Positions 50,341 through 58,986 of a stretch of 64,000 nucleotides of DNA are shown here, one piece after another. The stretch comes from Nocardia acidivorans NBRC 108247 (GTDB taxonomy: Bacteria; Actinomycetota; Actinomycetes; Mycobacteriales; Mycobacteriaceae): contig NZ_BDAW01000011.1 of the NCBI RefSeq assembly GCF_001625085.1, positions 118,009-182,008 on the forward strand, in the 5' to 3' direction. Positions within the stretch are counted from its first letter, which is position 1. Each line of letters opens with the position of its first letter. The position numbers and the translations under genes are program-made. The notes beneath the pieces were generated by a model that was not told where the DNA came from, made no database searches, and worked only from the letters and a program-made list of their open reading frames with translations.

Positions 50341-50865
50341 ATGAATCAACAGGGTGTGCCTGTCTTGTACGCGATCGTTACCGGCTCATCCAGGGCATCG
50401 GAGATCACGGACCTGGTCGACATCGCGCAGGCGGATGGATGGGACGTGTGCGTGATCGCCTCCCCGTCGGGGAGCGCATTCATCGACGACGCCGCTCTGG
50501 CGACAAAGACGGGTTGGCCGGTGCGGACCAACTACAAGCAGCCCGGGACGCCCGACCTCTTACCCCCAGCCGACGCGCTCATCGTTGCGCCGATGACGTG
50601 CAACTCGGCCGCGAAGTTGGCGGCGGGCATCTCGGACACGCTGCCGCTCGGAATCTTGGTGGAAGCAATCGGCAACCGTAAACCTGTAGTGGCAGTGCCT
50701 TACTCGACCGAAGCTCAGTTGTCGTTCCCCCCAATCCGAGACGCCCTCACACGGCTCGCGGAGTATGGCGTGAAAGTCTTGCCCGGGCGATCGGGGCAGC
50801 CCTTGCCGTTGTCGGAGGCATGGAAGGCTGTACTCGAGCACCCTTGGCTGAGCATTGGTAGATAG
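50341..50865 (+). CDS. Flavoprotein (PPC decarboxylase-like fold)
   Basis: A 174-residue protein of the HFCD flavoprotein family. It has LYAIVTGSSRASEITDLVDI, the CVIASPSGSAFIDDAALATK segment, DALIVAPMTCNSAAKLAAGI with the substrate-loop Cys and Asn, and KPVVAVPYSTEAQLSFPPIR. Related enzymes decarboxylate phosphopantothenoylcysteine or peptide cysteines using FMN; the role of this stand-alone group is unknown. The ATG directly follows TGCTAGTCAC without a ribosome binding site, so translation may be leaderless. It is paired divergently with the XRE regulator. Confidence 0.85.
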   Translation: MNQQGVPVLYAIVTGSSRASEITDLVDIAQADGWDVCVIASPSGSAFIDDAALATKTGWPVRTNYKQPGTPDLLPPADALIVAPMTCNSAAKLAAGISDTLPLGILVEAIGNRKPVVAVPYSTEAQLSFPPIRDALTRLAEYGVKVLPGRSGQPLPLSEAWKAVLEHPWLSIGR

Positions 50866-51012
50866 CTGGGCGGACGTGGTGGATATTCGACCGCAGCCGA
50901 ATTGAGCACGTGCACATCATTTCCATGTCGTCCCTGCTCACGGGCTGGTCGAACTCGTGAGCCCATGAAATCCAAAGACCGCGAAGATCATCGAATCGAA
51001 CGCTTCGTGGCC

Positions 51013-51123
51013 TCAGTCCGGGCGTTGCGAGGGCTTTGCGGCGCGGAGGTCTTGGGCTTCGACCAATGACCGGATGACGCGGATCGTCTCGCTTGCGTTC
51101 GGCTGCGGGTTCGGGCTGCTCAT
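51013..51123 (-). CDS. Very small protein, unknown function
   Basis: A 36-residue frame (MSSPNPQPNASETIRVIRSL and a short basic tail) with a strong GGAGGA seven bases before the ATG at 51123. It lies 89 bp downstream of the larger hypothetical gene on the same strand. The ribosome binding site makes it credible, but there is no family match. Confidence 0.4.
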   Translation of the reverse strand: MSSPNPQPNASETIRVIRSLVEAQDLRAAKPSQRPD

Positions 51124-51212
51124 CGGTCCTCCTCTCAGAGGGTCAGAGGTGTCGGCGATTTTGGCGGCCGGTGGATTTCGGGGATTGGACCCGCCTGCTT
51201 CGTGCGGGCTTC

Positions 51213-52064
51213 TTAGGTGCCGCTGGACTGGGTTCTTCGCTGACGGGTGTGCGTCAGTGTGATGCCGTCCGCGTCGCGGGTTGGGGCATTCCATCCCCGC
51301 GTGATGTGTGCGGTGCTATCGCCCGGATGGTGATGTGACCGAATCGTGTACGGCGATCCGGTGCGGAGCGCTTCCTTGAGACCTGTAATTGTCGAGAGGT
51401 CACGATGGAGGATGCTGTGGTCGCGTTCAAATGCTTGCAGCTGCTCCGTAATTCCTTCCGGTACCGAAGAAAGTATCGGCGCTGCTCCCGCCGCCGCGCT
51501 TAGTAGTTCGTCGTAGGACGAGTAGAGCTCGGCTGGGGTGTCGTACACGGTCGTGCGGCCATCCTCGCCGGTGTGCGCGTGCTGGATGTACCGGGTTTTG
51601 TCGCGGAATCCGGCTTCGGCCAGTCGATTCGGCGTTCCGGGGGTTGCGTAGATGAGCGCAATCCCCTCGTTCTGGAGGTCGTCGAGGCGTCGATGAGCAA
51701 CCTGGACGGCGGCGTCGAGCCAGGTGCTGGGGCGGGGCTCGGTCCGCCATTGAGTTTCCTGCCGTCGTACCTCGTCGCGGATGGCGTCGAGTTGTTGCTC
51801 GGAGTGCGGGGCTCCGATTCGGTCTCCGTAGTCGATGATGCCGGTGTAGAGGTCGTCGGCTCGCAGATAGTGTTCGAATCGGCGGCCTACGGCCCACGGG
51901 TTGTCGTGTTCGATCAGGGTGTCGCGGTAGGCGTCGTAGCGCAATTCGTCGAGCCAGGAGTGGGCGCTGGGATCGGCGGGGATCGGTGTGGTGCCGAGTA
52001 GTTCGTCAGGGTGGCGAAGCTGGTCGGCGAGGTCGCGAGCGGTGAGATCGGTTCCGGTCATCAA
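51213..52064 (-). CDS. Hypothetical protein
   Basis: A 283-residue hydrophilic cytosolic protein of unknown family. Segments are TDLTARDLADQLRHPDELLG, WAVGRRFEHYLRADDLYTGI, LDAAVQVAHRRLDDLQNEG and EQLQAFERDHSILHRDLSTI. The C-terminal 50 residues are rich in His and Thr. The start is uncertain (ATG 52064 or 52061) because no ribosome binding site is visible. Codon bias is weaker than in the conserved blocks on either side, in keeping with an accessory region. Confidence 0.6.
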   Translation of the reverse strand: MMTGTDLTARDLADQLRHPDELLGTTPIPADPSAHSWLDELRYDAYRDTLIEHDNPWAVGRRFEHYLRADDLYTGIIDYGDRIGAPHSEQQLDAIRDEVRRQETQWRTEPRPSTWLDAAVQVAHRRLDDLQNEGIALIYATPGTPNRLAEAGFRDKTRYIQHAHTGEDGRTTVYDTPAELYSSYDELLSAAAGAAPILSSVPEGITEQLQAFERDHSILHRDLSTITGLKEALRTGSPYTIRSHHHPGDSTAHITRGWNAPTRDADGITLTHTRQRRTQSSGT

Positions 52065-52170
52065 TGGTCGTGCGGCGGCGCCACTGCGAGGGTCGGGACC
52101 GGTAATGGTGTAGGGTCCGTGCGCATCAATCTGATTGGCGCGGAGGGGAATTCACCGCGATGGTGATCGA

Positions 52171-52788
52171 TCACGCACCGCCCGAAGCCGGTGGCGGCAA
52201 TATCGGGGCCAACCGGGGGTCGTTGCGCCACCGCGGTCCCAGGATTCCGATCGCCGTCCACAGCACGATCGCCGGCACTGCCGGACCCTCCAGCCGTAGC
52301 GGTGCGCAGCGGTCACCGAAGCTGAATACCACCGCCCATCGATCGAGGTCTGGATAGAACTCGGTCACCGCGCCGTAGTCGAAGGACAACCACCCCGACA
52401 GTGCGGCGCAACAGCGAACTCTCTTGTTGGTCAGCAGAATTGGGGAGGATTGGTGTTGACGCCAGCGAGGTGCGGCCTCGTACCTCGCGGCTTGGGCGCG
52501 GCGACTGTTGCCGATCGCCGTCGCCGCCAGCGAACCAGCCACGAACAGCGGTCCACCGACCGCAAACGTCGACCGCTGGACGTATCGGCCGTCGCCGGGA
52601 AGCCACCGCGAATAGAACGAGACCGCCTGCACTAAAGCAGCTTCGTCGGAGTCCAGGATCAGCCCGTGCACCGCGATCAGCGGCGGCGGATGTCCCATCA
52701 GATACGCTCGCGCAGCACCGCGCGCGTAAGCCATCCACTGATCAGCCTCCGCTACCGCCACCGAATCGACATCCATCCGCTTTCGCAC
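52171..52788 (-). CDS. Hypothetical protein with a membrane-like hydrophobic segment
   Basis: A 205-residue protein. FAVGGPLFVAGSLAATAIGN near residue 90 is moderately hydrophobic, and GPAVPAIVLWTAIGILGP near the C-terminus is a second candidate segment. Between them ILLTNKRVRCCAALSGWLSF and DYGAVTEFYPDLDRWAVVFS look like a PH-like or GRAM-like beta domain. No firm family. GTG 52788 has GGGGGTC upstream; ATG 52776 is an alternative. It is separated by about 106 bp from the hypothetical gene downstream. Confidence 0.55.
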   Translation of the reverse strand: MRKRMDVDSVAVAEADQWMAYARGAARAYLMGHPPPLIAVHGLILDSDEAALVQAVSFYSRWLPGDGRYVQRSTFAVGGPLFVAGSLAATAIGNSRRAQAARYEAAPRWRQHQSSPILLTNKRVRCCAALSGWLSFDYGAVTEFYPDLDRWAVVFSFGDRCAPLRLEGPAVPAIVLWTAIGILGPRWRNDPRLAPILPPPASGGA

Positions 52789-53220
52789 AGCAGACCCCCG
52801 TCTGTCATCTCGCGCTGGACTTCCCCTGATGCCGGTTCGATCCTAGATGCTGCGTGACAGCCTTATCTCCTTTGCCGACAGCGGATTTCGCGTGACCACC
52901 GACGAGATCAGGCCAGCAGTGCCATCGGGTGACCCTGTGTGCCGCCCACTTCGGTCCGAGCATGACGAATCAGGCATCGGTGCCGAAAGGAACCGTGGTG
53001 TTCAGATCACCGAGTGATATCGAAATCCCCGAACTTCCCTGGCCCGAAGCGTGGGGAAGCGCACGGCCGGTATCGACCCAGCACTGCTGCCGTGCCTGGT
53101 GCGGTTCAATCAGCATCCCGATGACCGCCGCGAACTGCGGTCCACGGCGGTTCTCGACAGGATCAGGACAGGAGGACTGACGATACGAGGGGTGAGGTCA
53201 ACCGGGTGTCCGGTGCGGCG
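52789..53220. other. Gap of about 430 bp with possible decayed frame
   Basis: On the plus strand an ATG at 52963 opens MTNQASVPKGTVVFRSPSDI and reaches IPELPWPEAWG. Near 53055 a second frame looks more protein-like (IDPALLPCLVRFNQHPDDRR, then ELRSTAVLDRIRTGG). This may be a frameshifted small gene. Otherwise no gene, RNA or repeat is supported here. Confidence 0.25.
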
Positions 53221-53508
53221 TCAGACGGCGGTGAAGTATTCGATCTTCGGGGCGGCGGCGAGGAGGGGGGCCATCAGTTTGCCGGCGGCGCGGAAGTGGT
53301 CGGATTTGCCGTGGGCCTCGAGGGCGGCCTGGTCGGCATAGAGTTCGAAGAAGCGGTAGTGGTCGGGGTCGGTTTGGGAGCGGACCAGCTGGTAGGTGAG
53401 GTTGCCGGGTTCGTTGGCCTTGATCTCGGTGACCAGGTCGGCGACTACGGCCTCGAAGTCGGATCCGGTGCCGGGCTTGACGGTGATCTCGGCGATGACT
53501 GCGATCAT
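53221..53508 (-). CDS. Antibiotic biosynthesis monooxygenase (ABM) family protein
   Basis: A 95-residue single-domain ABM protein of the ferredoxin-like dimeric fold. It starts MIAVIAEITVKPGTGSDFEA, continues IKANEPGNLTYQLVRSQTDP, then FFELYADQAALEAHGKSDHF, with FRAAGKLMAPLL closing the fold. It fits quinol- or haem-related monooxygenases of the YgiN/ABM kind; substrate unknown. AAAGGAG lies before the ATG at 53508. It is divergent from the acyltransferase gene. Confidence 0.92.
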   Translation of the reverse strand: MIAVIAEITVKPGTGSDFEAVVADLVTEIKANEPGNLTYQLVRSQTDPDHYRFFELYADQAALEAHGKSDHFRAAGKLMAPLLAAAPKIEYFTAV

Positions 53509-53634
53509 GATTTCTCCTTTTCGTGCGACGGTACCTGTTCGGTCGACCGGTCTCCGACTTGCTCCGGGCGGTTTCCTTCCGGCATCTTTAGCGCAGGTTA
53601 TGCCGGGGCAACCGATCGGTGCACCCCGGATCGC

Positions 53635-55707
53635 ATGAGCAGAAAGATATGGGCCATCATCTCCGCCGCTTCCTCCCCGCACTATCGGCACGACCTGGAC
53701 GGGCTGCGCGGTCTGGCCATCGCGCTGGTGGTGGTGTTCCACATCTGGTTCCGGCGAGTGTCCGGCGGGGTCGACGTCTTCCTGGTGCTGTCGGGGTTCT
53801 TCTTCACCGGATTGCTGTTGCGGCGCAATGACTCCGCCGGTGCGGTGGGGGTGGTGGCGGTGCTGCGCCGGACCCTGCGGCGGTTGCTGCCCGCCATGGT
53901 GACGGTGCTGGTGGCCGTGGCGGTGGCGACCGTGCTCATCACTCCGTACACGCGCTGGGCCGACGTGGCCGATCAGACGCTGGCTTCGCTGTTCTACTAC
54001 CAGAATTGGCAGCTCGCGCTGTCCTGGTCGGATTATCTGGCGGCCGATCCGTCGGTGAGCCCACTCCAGCATCTGTGGTCGATGGCGGTGCAGGGCCAGT
54101 TCTACCTCGCCACAGCGCTTTTCGTCGCGGCGCTGGCGTGGATATGTCGGCGGATCGGTCAGCCCGCACTGGTGCGCTGGGTGACGCTCGCCGCGGCCGT
54201 GACACTCGGCGTGGCGTCCTTCGTCTACGCGGCGCACGGGGCGGCCACCCAGCAGGGGTGGAATTACTACGACAGTTTCGCCCGGGCATGGGAATTGCTC
54301 GCCGGTGTGGTGCTGGCGGTGCTCGCGCCGCTGCTGAAACCGGCGCGCGTCCTGCGTCTCCCACTGGCCGTGGCCGGGGTGGCGGGCGTTCTGGCCTGCG
54401 GCTGGATCTTCCACGGCGCGAACGTCTTTCCCGGTCCCGCCGCACTGTTTCCCGTGCTCACGGCCGCCGCGCTGATCATCGCCGGAACCGGGCTGCCCGC
54501 CGCCGAACAGCCGTGGCCGAACCGGATACTCGGTACCCGGCCGATGGTCGAGCTCGGTGCGCTCGCCTATCCGCTGTACCTGTGGCATTGGCCGATACTC
54601 ATTTTCTCTCTCGTCGAATTCGAGCGGCGCACAGTCGATTTCGCCGAGGGACTGCTGATCATCGCGATATCCCTGGCACTGGCGTGGGTGACCCATCGCT
54701 GGATCGAGCGACCCCTGCGCGAATCCGCGGCGCGCGAAACCGGTTCCGCCGCACGCTCCCACCGGTGGATGGCGCGGGCGGGAGTGGCCCTGGCGAGCAT
54801 CCTGGTAATCGCGGCGGCCTCGGTCTGGCATGTGATCGTGACCTCGCAGCCCACCGCGCCCGCCGCGGCCCTGGACCCGGAGCTCTACCCGGGCGCCGAG
54901 GCATTGACCGCCGGTATCGCCGCACCGCCCGCCAAGATGCGCCCGACCGTCTTCGAGGCGCCCTCGGAGCTGCCGCCGCCCACCCTGCAGGGCTGTATCG
55001 CCGATTGGAACACCCGCGCGGTCGTCACCTGTGTCTACGGCGATCGCGAGGCCGGGCGCACCCTGGCGGTGGTGGGCAGCTCGCACGCCGAGCATTGGCT
55101 GCCCGCCCTGGATCTGCTGGCGACCGAAAACCATTTCCGCATAGTCGTTTACCTCAAGATGGGCTGTCCGCTCACCGTGCAGGCCGATCCGATGTACAGG
55201 GGCGAGACCAATTCCGATTGCGCGAACTGGTCCCGCGAGGTGATCGACCGACTCGGCCAGGAGCGACCGGACTGGGTGTTCACCACCGGCACCCGACCGG
55301 TGGACGAGGGCGGCGACGAAACCCCCGCCGACTACCTCGAGGTGTGGAACGAACTCGGTGCCCGCGGTCTGAACGTGATTGTCGTGCGGGACACACCGTG
55401 GTTGCGGCACAACGGTATTCGCTACCGCGCAGTGGACTGCCTGAGCAAGGGCGGTGACCGCCTCAGCTGCGGCATGCGGCGCGCCGACGCCCTCAACCCG
55501 GTCAATCCCGCCGTCGACGCCGCGGTCGCCTACCCGAACGTCTACCCGATCGACCTCACCGATGCGGTGTGCGAGGCGGAGATCTGCCCCGTCGTCGAGG
55601 GCAATGTGCTGATCTACCACGATGAGCACCACCTCACCGCCACCTACTCCCGCACCCTGGCCCCGGCGCTGGGCCGTCAGCTGGGTCCGATCCTCGGCTG
55701 GTGGTGA
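53635..55707 (+). CDS. OatA-like membrane acyltransferase with C-terminal SGNH domain
   Basis: A 690-residue protein. Residues about 15-395 form the acyltransferase-3 membrane domain with about 10-11 helices: HDLDGLRGLAIALVVVFHIW, containing the H-x(8-10)-R type motif, then GGVDVFLVLSGFFFTGLLL, QHLWSMAVQGQFYLATALFV and PLYLWHWPILIFS. The C-terminal external part has GSSHAEHWLPALDLLA (SGNH block I is GSSH rather than GDSH) and IYHDEHHLTATYS with the Asp/His pair. Such proteins O-acylate cell-wall sugars outside the membrane. ATG 53635 begins the conserved part. It lies at the right edge of the inserted block and could be native or part of it. Confidence 0.9.
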   Translation: MSRKIWAIISAASSPHYRHDLDGLRGLAIALVVVFHIWFRRVSGGVDVFLVLSGFFFTGLLLRRNDSAGAVGVVAVLRRTLRRLLPAMVTVLVAVAVATVLITPYTRWADVADQTLASLFYYQNWQLALSWSDYLAADPSVSPLQHLWSMAVQGQFYLATALFVAALAWICRRIGQPALVRWVTLAAAVTLGVASFVYAAHGAATQQGWNYYDSFARAWELLAGVVLAVLAPLLKPARVLRLPLAVAGVAGVLACGWIFHGANVFPGPAALFPVLTAAALIIAGTGLPAAEQPWPNRILGTRPMVELGALAYPLYLWHWPILIFSLVEFERRTVDFAEGLLIIAISLALAWVTHRWIERPLRESAARETGSAARSHRWMARAGVALASILVIAAASVWHVIVTSQPTAPAAALDPELYPGAEALTAGIAAPPAKMRPTVFEAPSELPPPTLQGCIADWNTRAVVTCVYGDREAGRTLAVVGSSHAEHWLPALDLLATENHFRIVVYLKMGCPLTVQADPMYRGETNSDCANWSREVIDRLGQERPDWVFTTGTRPVDEGGDETPADYLEVWNELGARGLNVIVVRDTPWLRHNGIRYRAVDCLSKGGDRLSCGMRRADALNPVNPAVDAAVAYPNVYPIDLTDAVCEAEICPVVEGNVLIYHDEHHLTATYSRTLAPALGRQLGPILGWW

Positions 55708-55712
55708 GGCGG

Positions 55713-56570
55713 CTACTTCGCCAGGGTGAACTGCATGACGTCGAGGTGACGGCTGCGGAAGTAGTCCGCGCAGCCGGTCAGATAGCGCATATAGCGTTCG
55801 TAGACCTGCTCCGAGGTGAGCGCGATGGCCTCGGAACGATTGTCACGCAACGCATTCGCCCAGTGGTCGAGGGTGCGGGCGTAGTGCGGGCGCAGCGATT
55901 GGATCTGTTCGGTGCCGAACCCGGCCCGGCCCGCCAGGCGGGTGACGAGCGCCGGTTGCGGGAGTTCGCCGCCGGGGAATATCTCGCGCCGGATGAACCC
56001 GTAGAAGAGCGCATCGCGCCGGACCACCGGTACGCCCAGGCGTTTCAGATCGGCCATGGTGTGGCCGATGATGGTGTGCAACAGCATGCGGCCGCCCTCG
56101 GGCAGCAGACGGTAGCTGGTGGCGAAGAAGTCCTCGTAGCGTTCGCGACGGAAGTGTTCGAACGCGCCGATGCTGACAATGCGGTCGACGGGGTCGGCGA
56201 ATTCCTCCCAGCCCTGTAGGCGCACCTGCACATCGTCGATGCCGCGGCGCTCGGCCTCGGCGCGGATGTAGTCGTATTGGTTGCGGCTCAAGGTGATTCC
56301 GATGACCCGGACGCCGTACTGTGCGGCGGCGCGGAACATGGTGGCGCCCCAGCCGCAGCCGATATCGAGCAGTAGTTGACCGGGGCGCAGGTCGAGTTTG
56401 GCCAGGGTCAGGTCGATCTTGGCGAGCTGGGCTTCGGCCAGGGACATATCCTCGCGCTCGAAGTAGGCGCAGCTGTACGTCATGGAGGGATCGAGGAACA
56501 GTCGGTAGAAGTCGTCGGACACGTCGTAGTGCGACTGGACTTCGCGGTAGAACGGCGCGAGATCGGTCAT
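55713..56570 (-). CDS. Cyclopropane/mycolic acid synthase-type SAM methyltransferase (Rv2675c-like)
   Basis: A 285-residue class I methyltransferase. It has SHYDVSDDFYRLFLDPSMTY and SCAYFEREDMSLAEAQLAKI, the cyclopropane-synthase start. The SAM loop is LLDIGCGWGATMFRAA, followed by GITLSRNQYDYIRAEAERRG and the active-site IVSIGAFEHFRRERY. Family members add methyl, methoxy or cyclopropane groups to lipid chains. In order it corresponds to Rv2675c, next to hemQ/hemY. No strong ribosome binding site precedes the ATG at 56570. It is convergent with the acyltransferase gene, five bases apart. Confidence 0.9.
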   Translation of the reverse strand: MTDLAPFYREVQSHYDVSDDFYRLFLDPSMTYSCAYFEREDMSLAEAQLAKIDLTLAKLDLRPGQLLLDIGCGWGATMFRAAAQYGVRVIGITLSRNQYDYIRAEAERRGIDDVQVRLQGWEEFADPVDRIVSIGAFEHFRRERYEDFFATSYRLLPEGGRMLLHTIIGHTMADLKRLGVPVVRRDALFYGFIRREIFPGGELPQPALVTRLAGRAGFGTEQIQSLRPHYARTLDHWANALRDNRSEAIALTSEQVYERYMRYLTGCADYFRSRHLDVMQFTLAK

Positions 56571-56657
56571 GGCGGCATCCCATTCTCGAAGAGCTGATGC
56601 GGCGGCTTCGATGCCTGCCGCGGAGAAGGGAAGGGGGACGCAGCTGTCGGGGTTACT

Positions 56658-57135
56658 CTAGCCCACTCGAGTTCCGTTGGCACGGTGATTCTTTCGATAC
56701 CACCGGCGCGTATACCCGCCGTCGATATACCAGGCGAAGGTGGCGACCAGGCCGCGCCGCCGGAGCCAATAGCCGGTGGGCGGCGGTGCGGTGGGCGGCC
56801 GCCGGCCGATACTCACCTCCGCGATCACATGCCCCGGCCCTTCGGCGCGATCCCGGTGCGCGAGCACGGTGCCGTCGGCCGCGATGATCGACGCGCCGCC
56901 CTCGAAGTAGCCGCGATACCGCACCGGGGCCCACGCCATCGGGCAGTCCAGCGCGCCGCAGTGCGCGGCGTGCACCACGGGTGCGCCGACCAGTTCGGCG
57001 AAGGATTCCACCGCACCCCGCGCGTTCGCGGCGTTACCGGATTCCTGCCAGCGCATGAACGGGCCCGGAAACCAGTTCTGCGGTACCGACCACCAGCCGG
57101 AACCGCCCACCACCAGATCGATCTCACCGCGCGCT
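56658..57135 (-). pseudogene. C-terminal half of a nitrilase/carbon-nitrogen hydrolase gene
   Basis: The recognisable part begins GEIDLVVGGSGWWSVPQNWF and continues FAELVGAPVVHAAHCGALDC, YRGYFEGGASIIAADGTVLA and EGPGHVIAEVSIGR, the C-terminal half of the nitrilase fold. The N-terminal half with the catalytic Glu and Lys is missing. Upstream of about 57135 the DNA is that of an amine oxidase fragment read in the opposite direction, so the gene was cut at that junction. The frame extends to 57221, but only as a shadow. It is non-functional. Confidence 0.75.
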
Positions 57136-57927
57136 GGAGCCCGTCGCCGCCGCCAATCTCGACCTTGCCCGAGGAGGTGCGCGGCACCGAATCCCGCGGC
57201 GCACACCGGATTCCGGGTCACTGGCCGAGCGACTCGGGGAACGGGTGCTGCCGGGGCAACCGGTGCGCGCCATCACCCAGGGCGATGATCGGGTCGAGGT
57301 CCGCAGCGACGAGCTGATCGTCCGGGGGCAGCGCGTGGTGGTCACCGTTCCGCCCGCACTGGTCGGCGATATCGTCTTCGAGCCGGGGCTCTCACCCGAG
57401 CGCCGGCGCATCGGCGCGGGCATGCCCATGGGCCGGATGGCGAAGGTGGCCCTGGTCTATCCCGAACCCTTCTGGCGCACAGCGGGTTTGAGCGGGCAGG
57501 CGGGCAGCGATCGGCCACCGGTGGCGGCCACCTTCGATGTCTCGCCCGCAGGCGGGACACCCGGCATCCTGGTCGGCTTCGTCCCCGGCGACTGGGCCAC
57601 CGAATTCTCGGCCACGGCCCCGCACGAGCGCCGCCGCGCGGTGGTGGACGCCTTCGTGCGCCTGTTCGGACCGCGCGCGGCGAGTTACGACCACTACCTG
57701 GAGAAGGATTGGACCGCCGATCCCTGGACGCGCGGTTGCTATTTCGGCATTGCCGAACGGGGACTGATCACCGGACCGCTCCGGCACGCGGATCAGCCCG
57801 AGGGGCTGGTGCACTGGGCCGGATCATCGGCGATATCCGCCACGATGATGCGGCGGCCGGACACGAAATCGCTCATACCGAAATGCTCCGCCGCGACGCA
57901 CCGCGCCCGCGACGTCCGATCGGCTGA
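57135..57927 (+). pseudogene. C-terminal part of a flavin amine oxidase gene, frameshifted
   Basis: From about 57200 the plus strand reads LAERLGERVLPGQPVRAITQ, then GQRVVVTVPPALVGDIVFEP, MPMGRMAKVALVYPEPFWRT and DWTADPWTRGCYFGIAERGL, the second half of a flavin monoamine oxidase. After LVHWAGSSAISAT (about 57840) the expected ending continues in another frame as GHEIAHTEMLRRDAPRPRRP and stops at 57925-57927. The FAD-binding N-terminal half is absent. It is joined head to head with the nitrilase fragment at about 57135. A perfect hairpin follows the old stop. Confidence 0.75.
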
Positions 57928-57962
57928 ACTCCGGTGTCCACCGTTCGGTGGACACCGGAGTT
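57927..57962. terminator. Perfect 17-bp hairpin after the amine oxidase remnant
   Basis: The arms AACTCCGGTGTCCACCG and CGGTGGACACCGGAGTT are perfectly complementary with a 2-base centre. It starts at the last base of the old stop codon. There is no T-run, which fits actinobacterial stem-only terminators, but it could also be a binding site. Confidence 0.6.
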
Positions 57963-57986
57963 ACCCGATCTTGTTATGGTCGAAGC

Positions 57987-58846
57987 GTGACCACCGCCGA
58001 GCGCACGAACGTGGCACTGTACTGGCGATCGAGAACCTGGCGGCGCGGCGCCTGTGGGATCTCTATGTCATCGGCGGGTGCACCGCGGCCATTGCCGTGG
58101 TCTTCGTCCTCGACCCGCACTTTCCGGGTAATCGGCTCGCCAGCAGTACGGCGCTGCTCGGAATCATGCTGTGGTACATGGGGTTTCGGCGCGATCTGCT
58201 GCACGACCATCCGCCGGGGCGGCGCGCGGGAATCTTCGCCGCGGGGCTGCTCGGGCTGCTGGTGCTGGCCGAGGCGTTCGCGCCCGCCGCCGAATCCGAT
58301 CTCCAGGTGGTCGGCGAGGCCGACTCCGGGGCCGAGGCGGTGGAACTGGTCGAGCAGCTGCGACCCGATGTGGTGCTGATGGATCTGCGCATGCCCGGGA
58401 TGGACGGCGTACGCGCCACCGAAGCCATTCTGACCCGGCGGCCGGTCACCAAGGTCGTGGTCGTCACCACCTATGAGACCGACTCGGACATTCTGCGCGC
58501 GGTGGAGGCCGGTGCCTCCGGCTATCTGCTCAAGGACACCTCGCGCGCCGAACTCGCCACTGCCGTGCGCTCGGCGGTGCGCGGGGCGACCGTGCTCGCA
58601 CCCTCGGTGGCGGGACGACTGCTGCGGCACACTCGACGCCCGAATCCGATCAGCCTGTCCAGCCGGGAGGTGGACGTGCTCAAATGCGTGGCCCGCGGTA
58701 TGACCAACGCCGCCATCGGCCAGCAGTTGCACATTACCGAGGCCACGGTGAAGACCCACCTGCTGCGCGCCTTCGCCAAACTGGAGGTATCCGATCGCAC
58801 GGCCGCGGTGACCACCGCCATGACCCACGGGCTGCTGGACGACTGA
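57987..58846 (+). pseudogene. Sensor kinase N-terminus fused by deletion to a LuxR-type response regulator
   Basis: A TATGGT element six bases before GTG 57987 suggests a leaderless start (VTTAERTNVA). Near 58020 the frame shifts, and the membrane part of a histidine kinase follows: LAARRLWDLYVIGGCTAAIA and FAAGLLGLLVLAEAF. This runs directly into a receiver domain from SDLQVVGEADSGAEAVELVE, with phospho-Asp in VVLMDLRMPGMDG and Lys in GYLLKDTS, then a LuxR HTH (LSSREVDVLKCVARGMTNAA, IGQQLHITEATVKTHLLRAF). The kinase core and the first receiver strand with its acidic pair are missing. The LuxR part could still bind DNA if translated. Confidence 0.7.
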
Positions 58847-58986
58847 GCCCACATCGAACGCAACTCGCTGCGCCCGCACCCCTCGGACGGCGGCGCAACG
58901 AGCCGGTCGCGCAAACACTATGGGGCATACACGATTGCGTGCATGCCCCGAATTCTCCGGGCAGCCCATCGGCTACCGGACGGCTA

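Noticed and set aside
53221..55632. An 803-codon minus-strand frame across the acyltransferase gene
   Set aside because: Only the last 95 codons (53221-53508) form a real gene, the ABM monooxygenase with its own ribosome binding site. The rest is antisense to the acyltransferase.
57245..58846. A single 533-codon gene joining the amine oxidase and the response regulator
   Set aside because: The open frame is accidental. The oxidase ends in another frame at 57927, a 17-bp hairpin follows, and a separate promoter-like element and start lie at 57975-57989.
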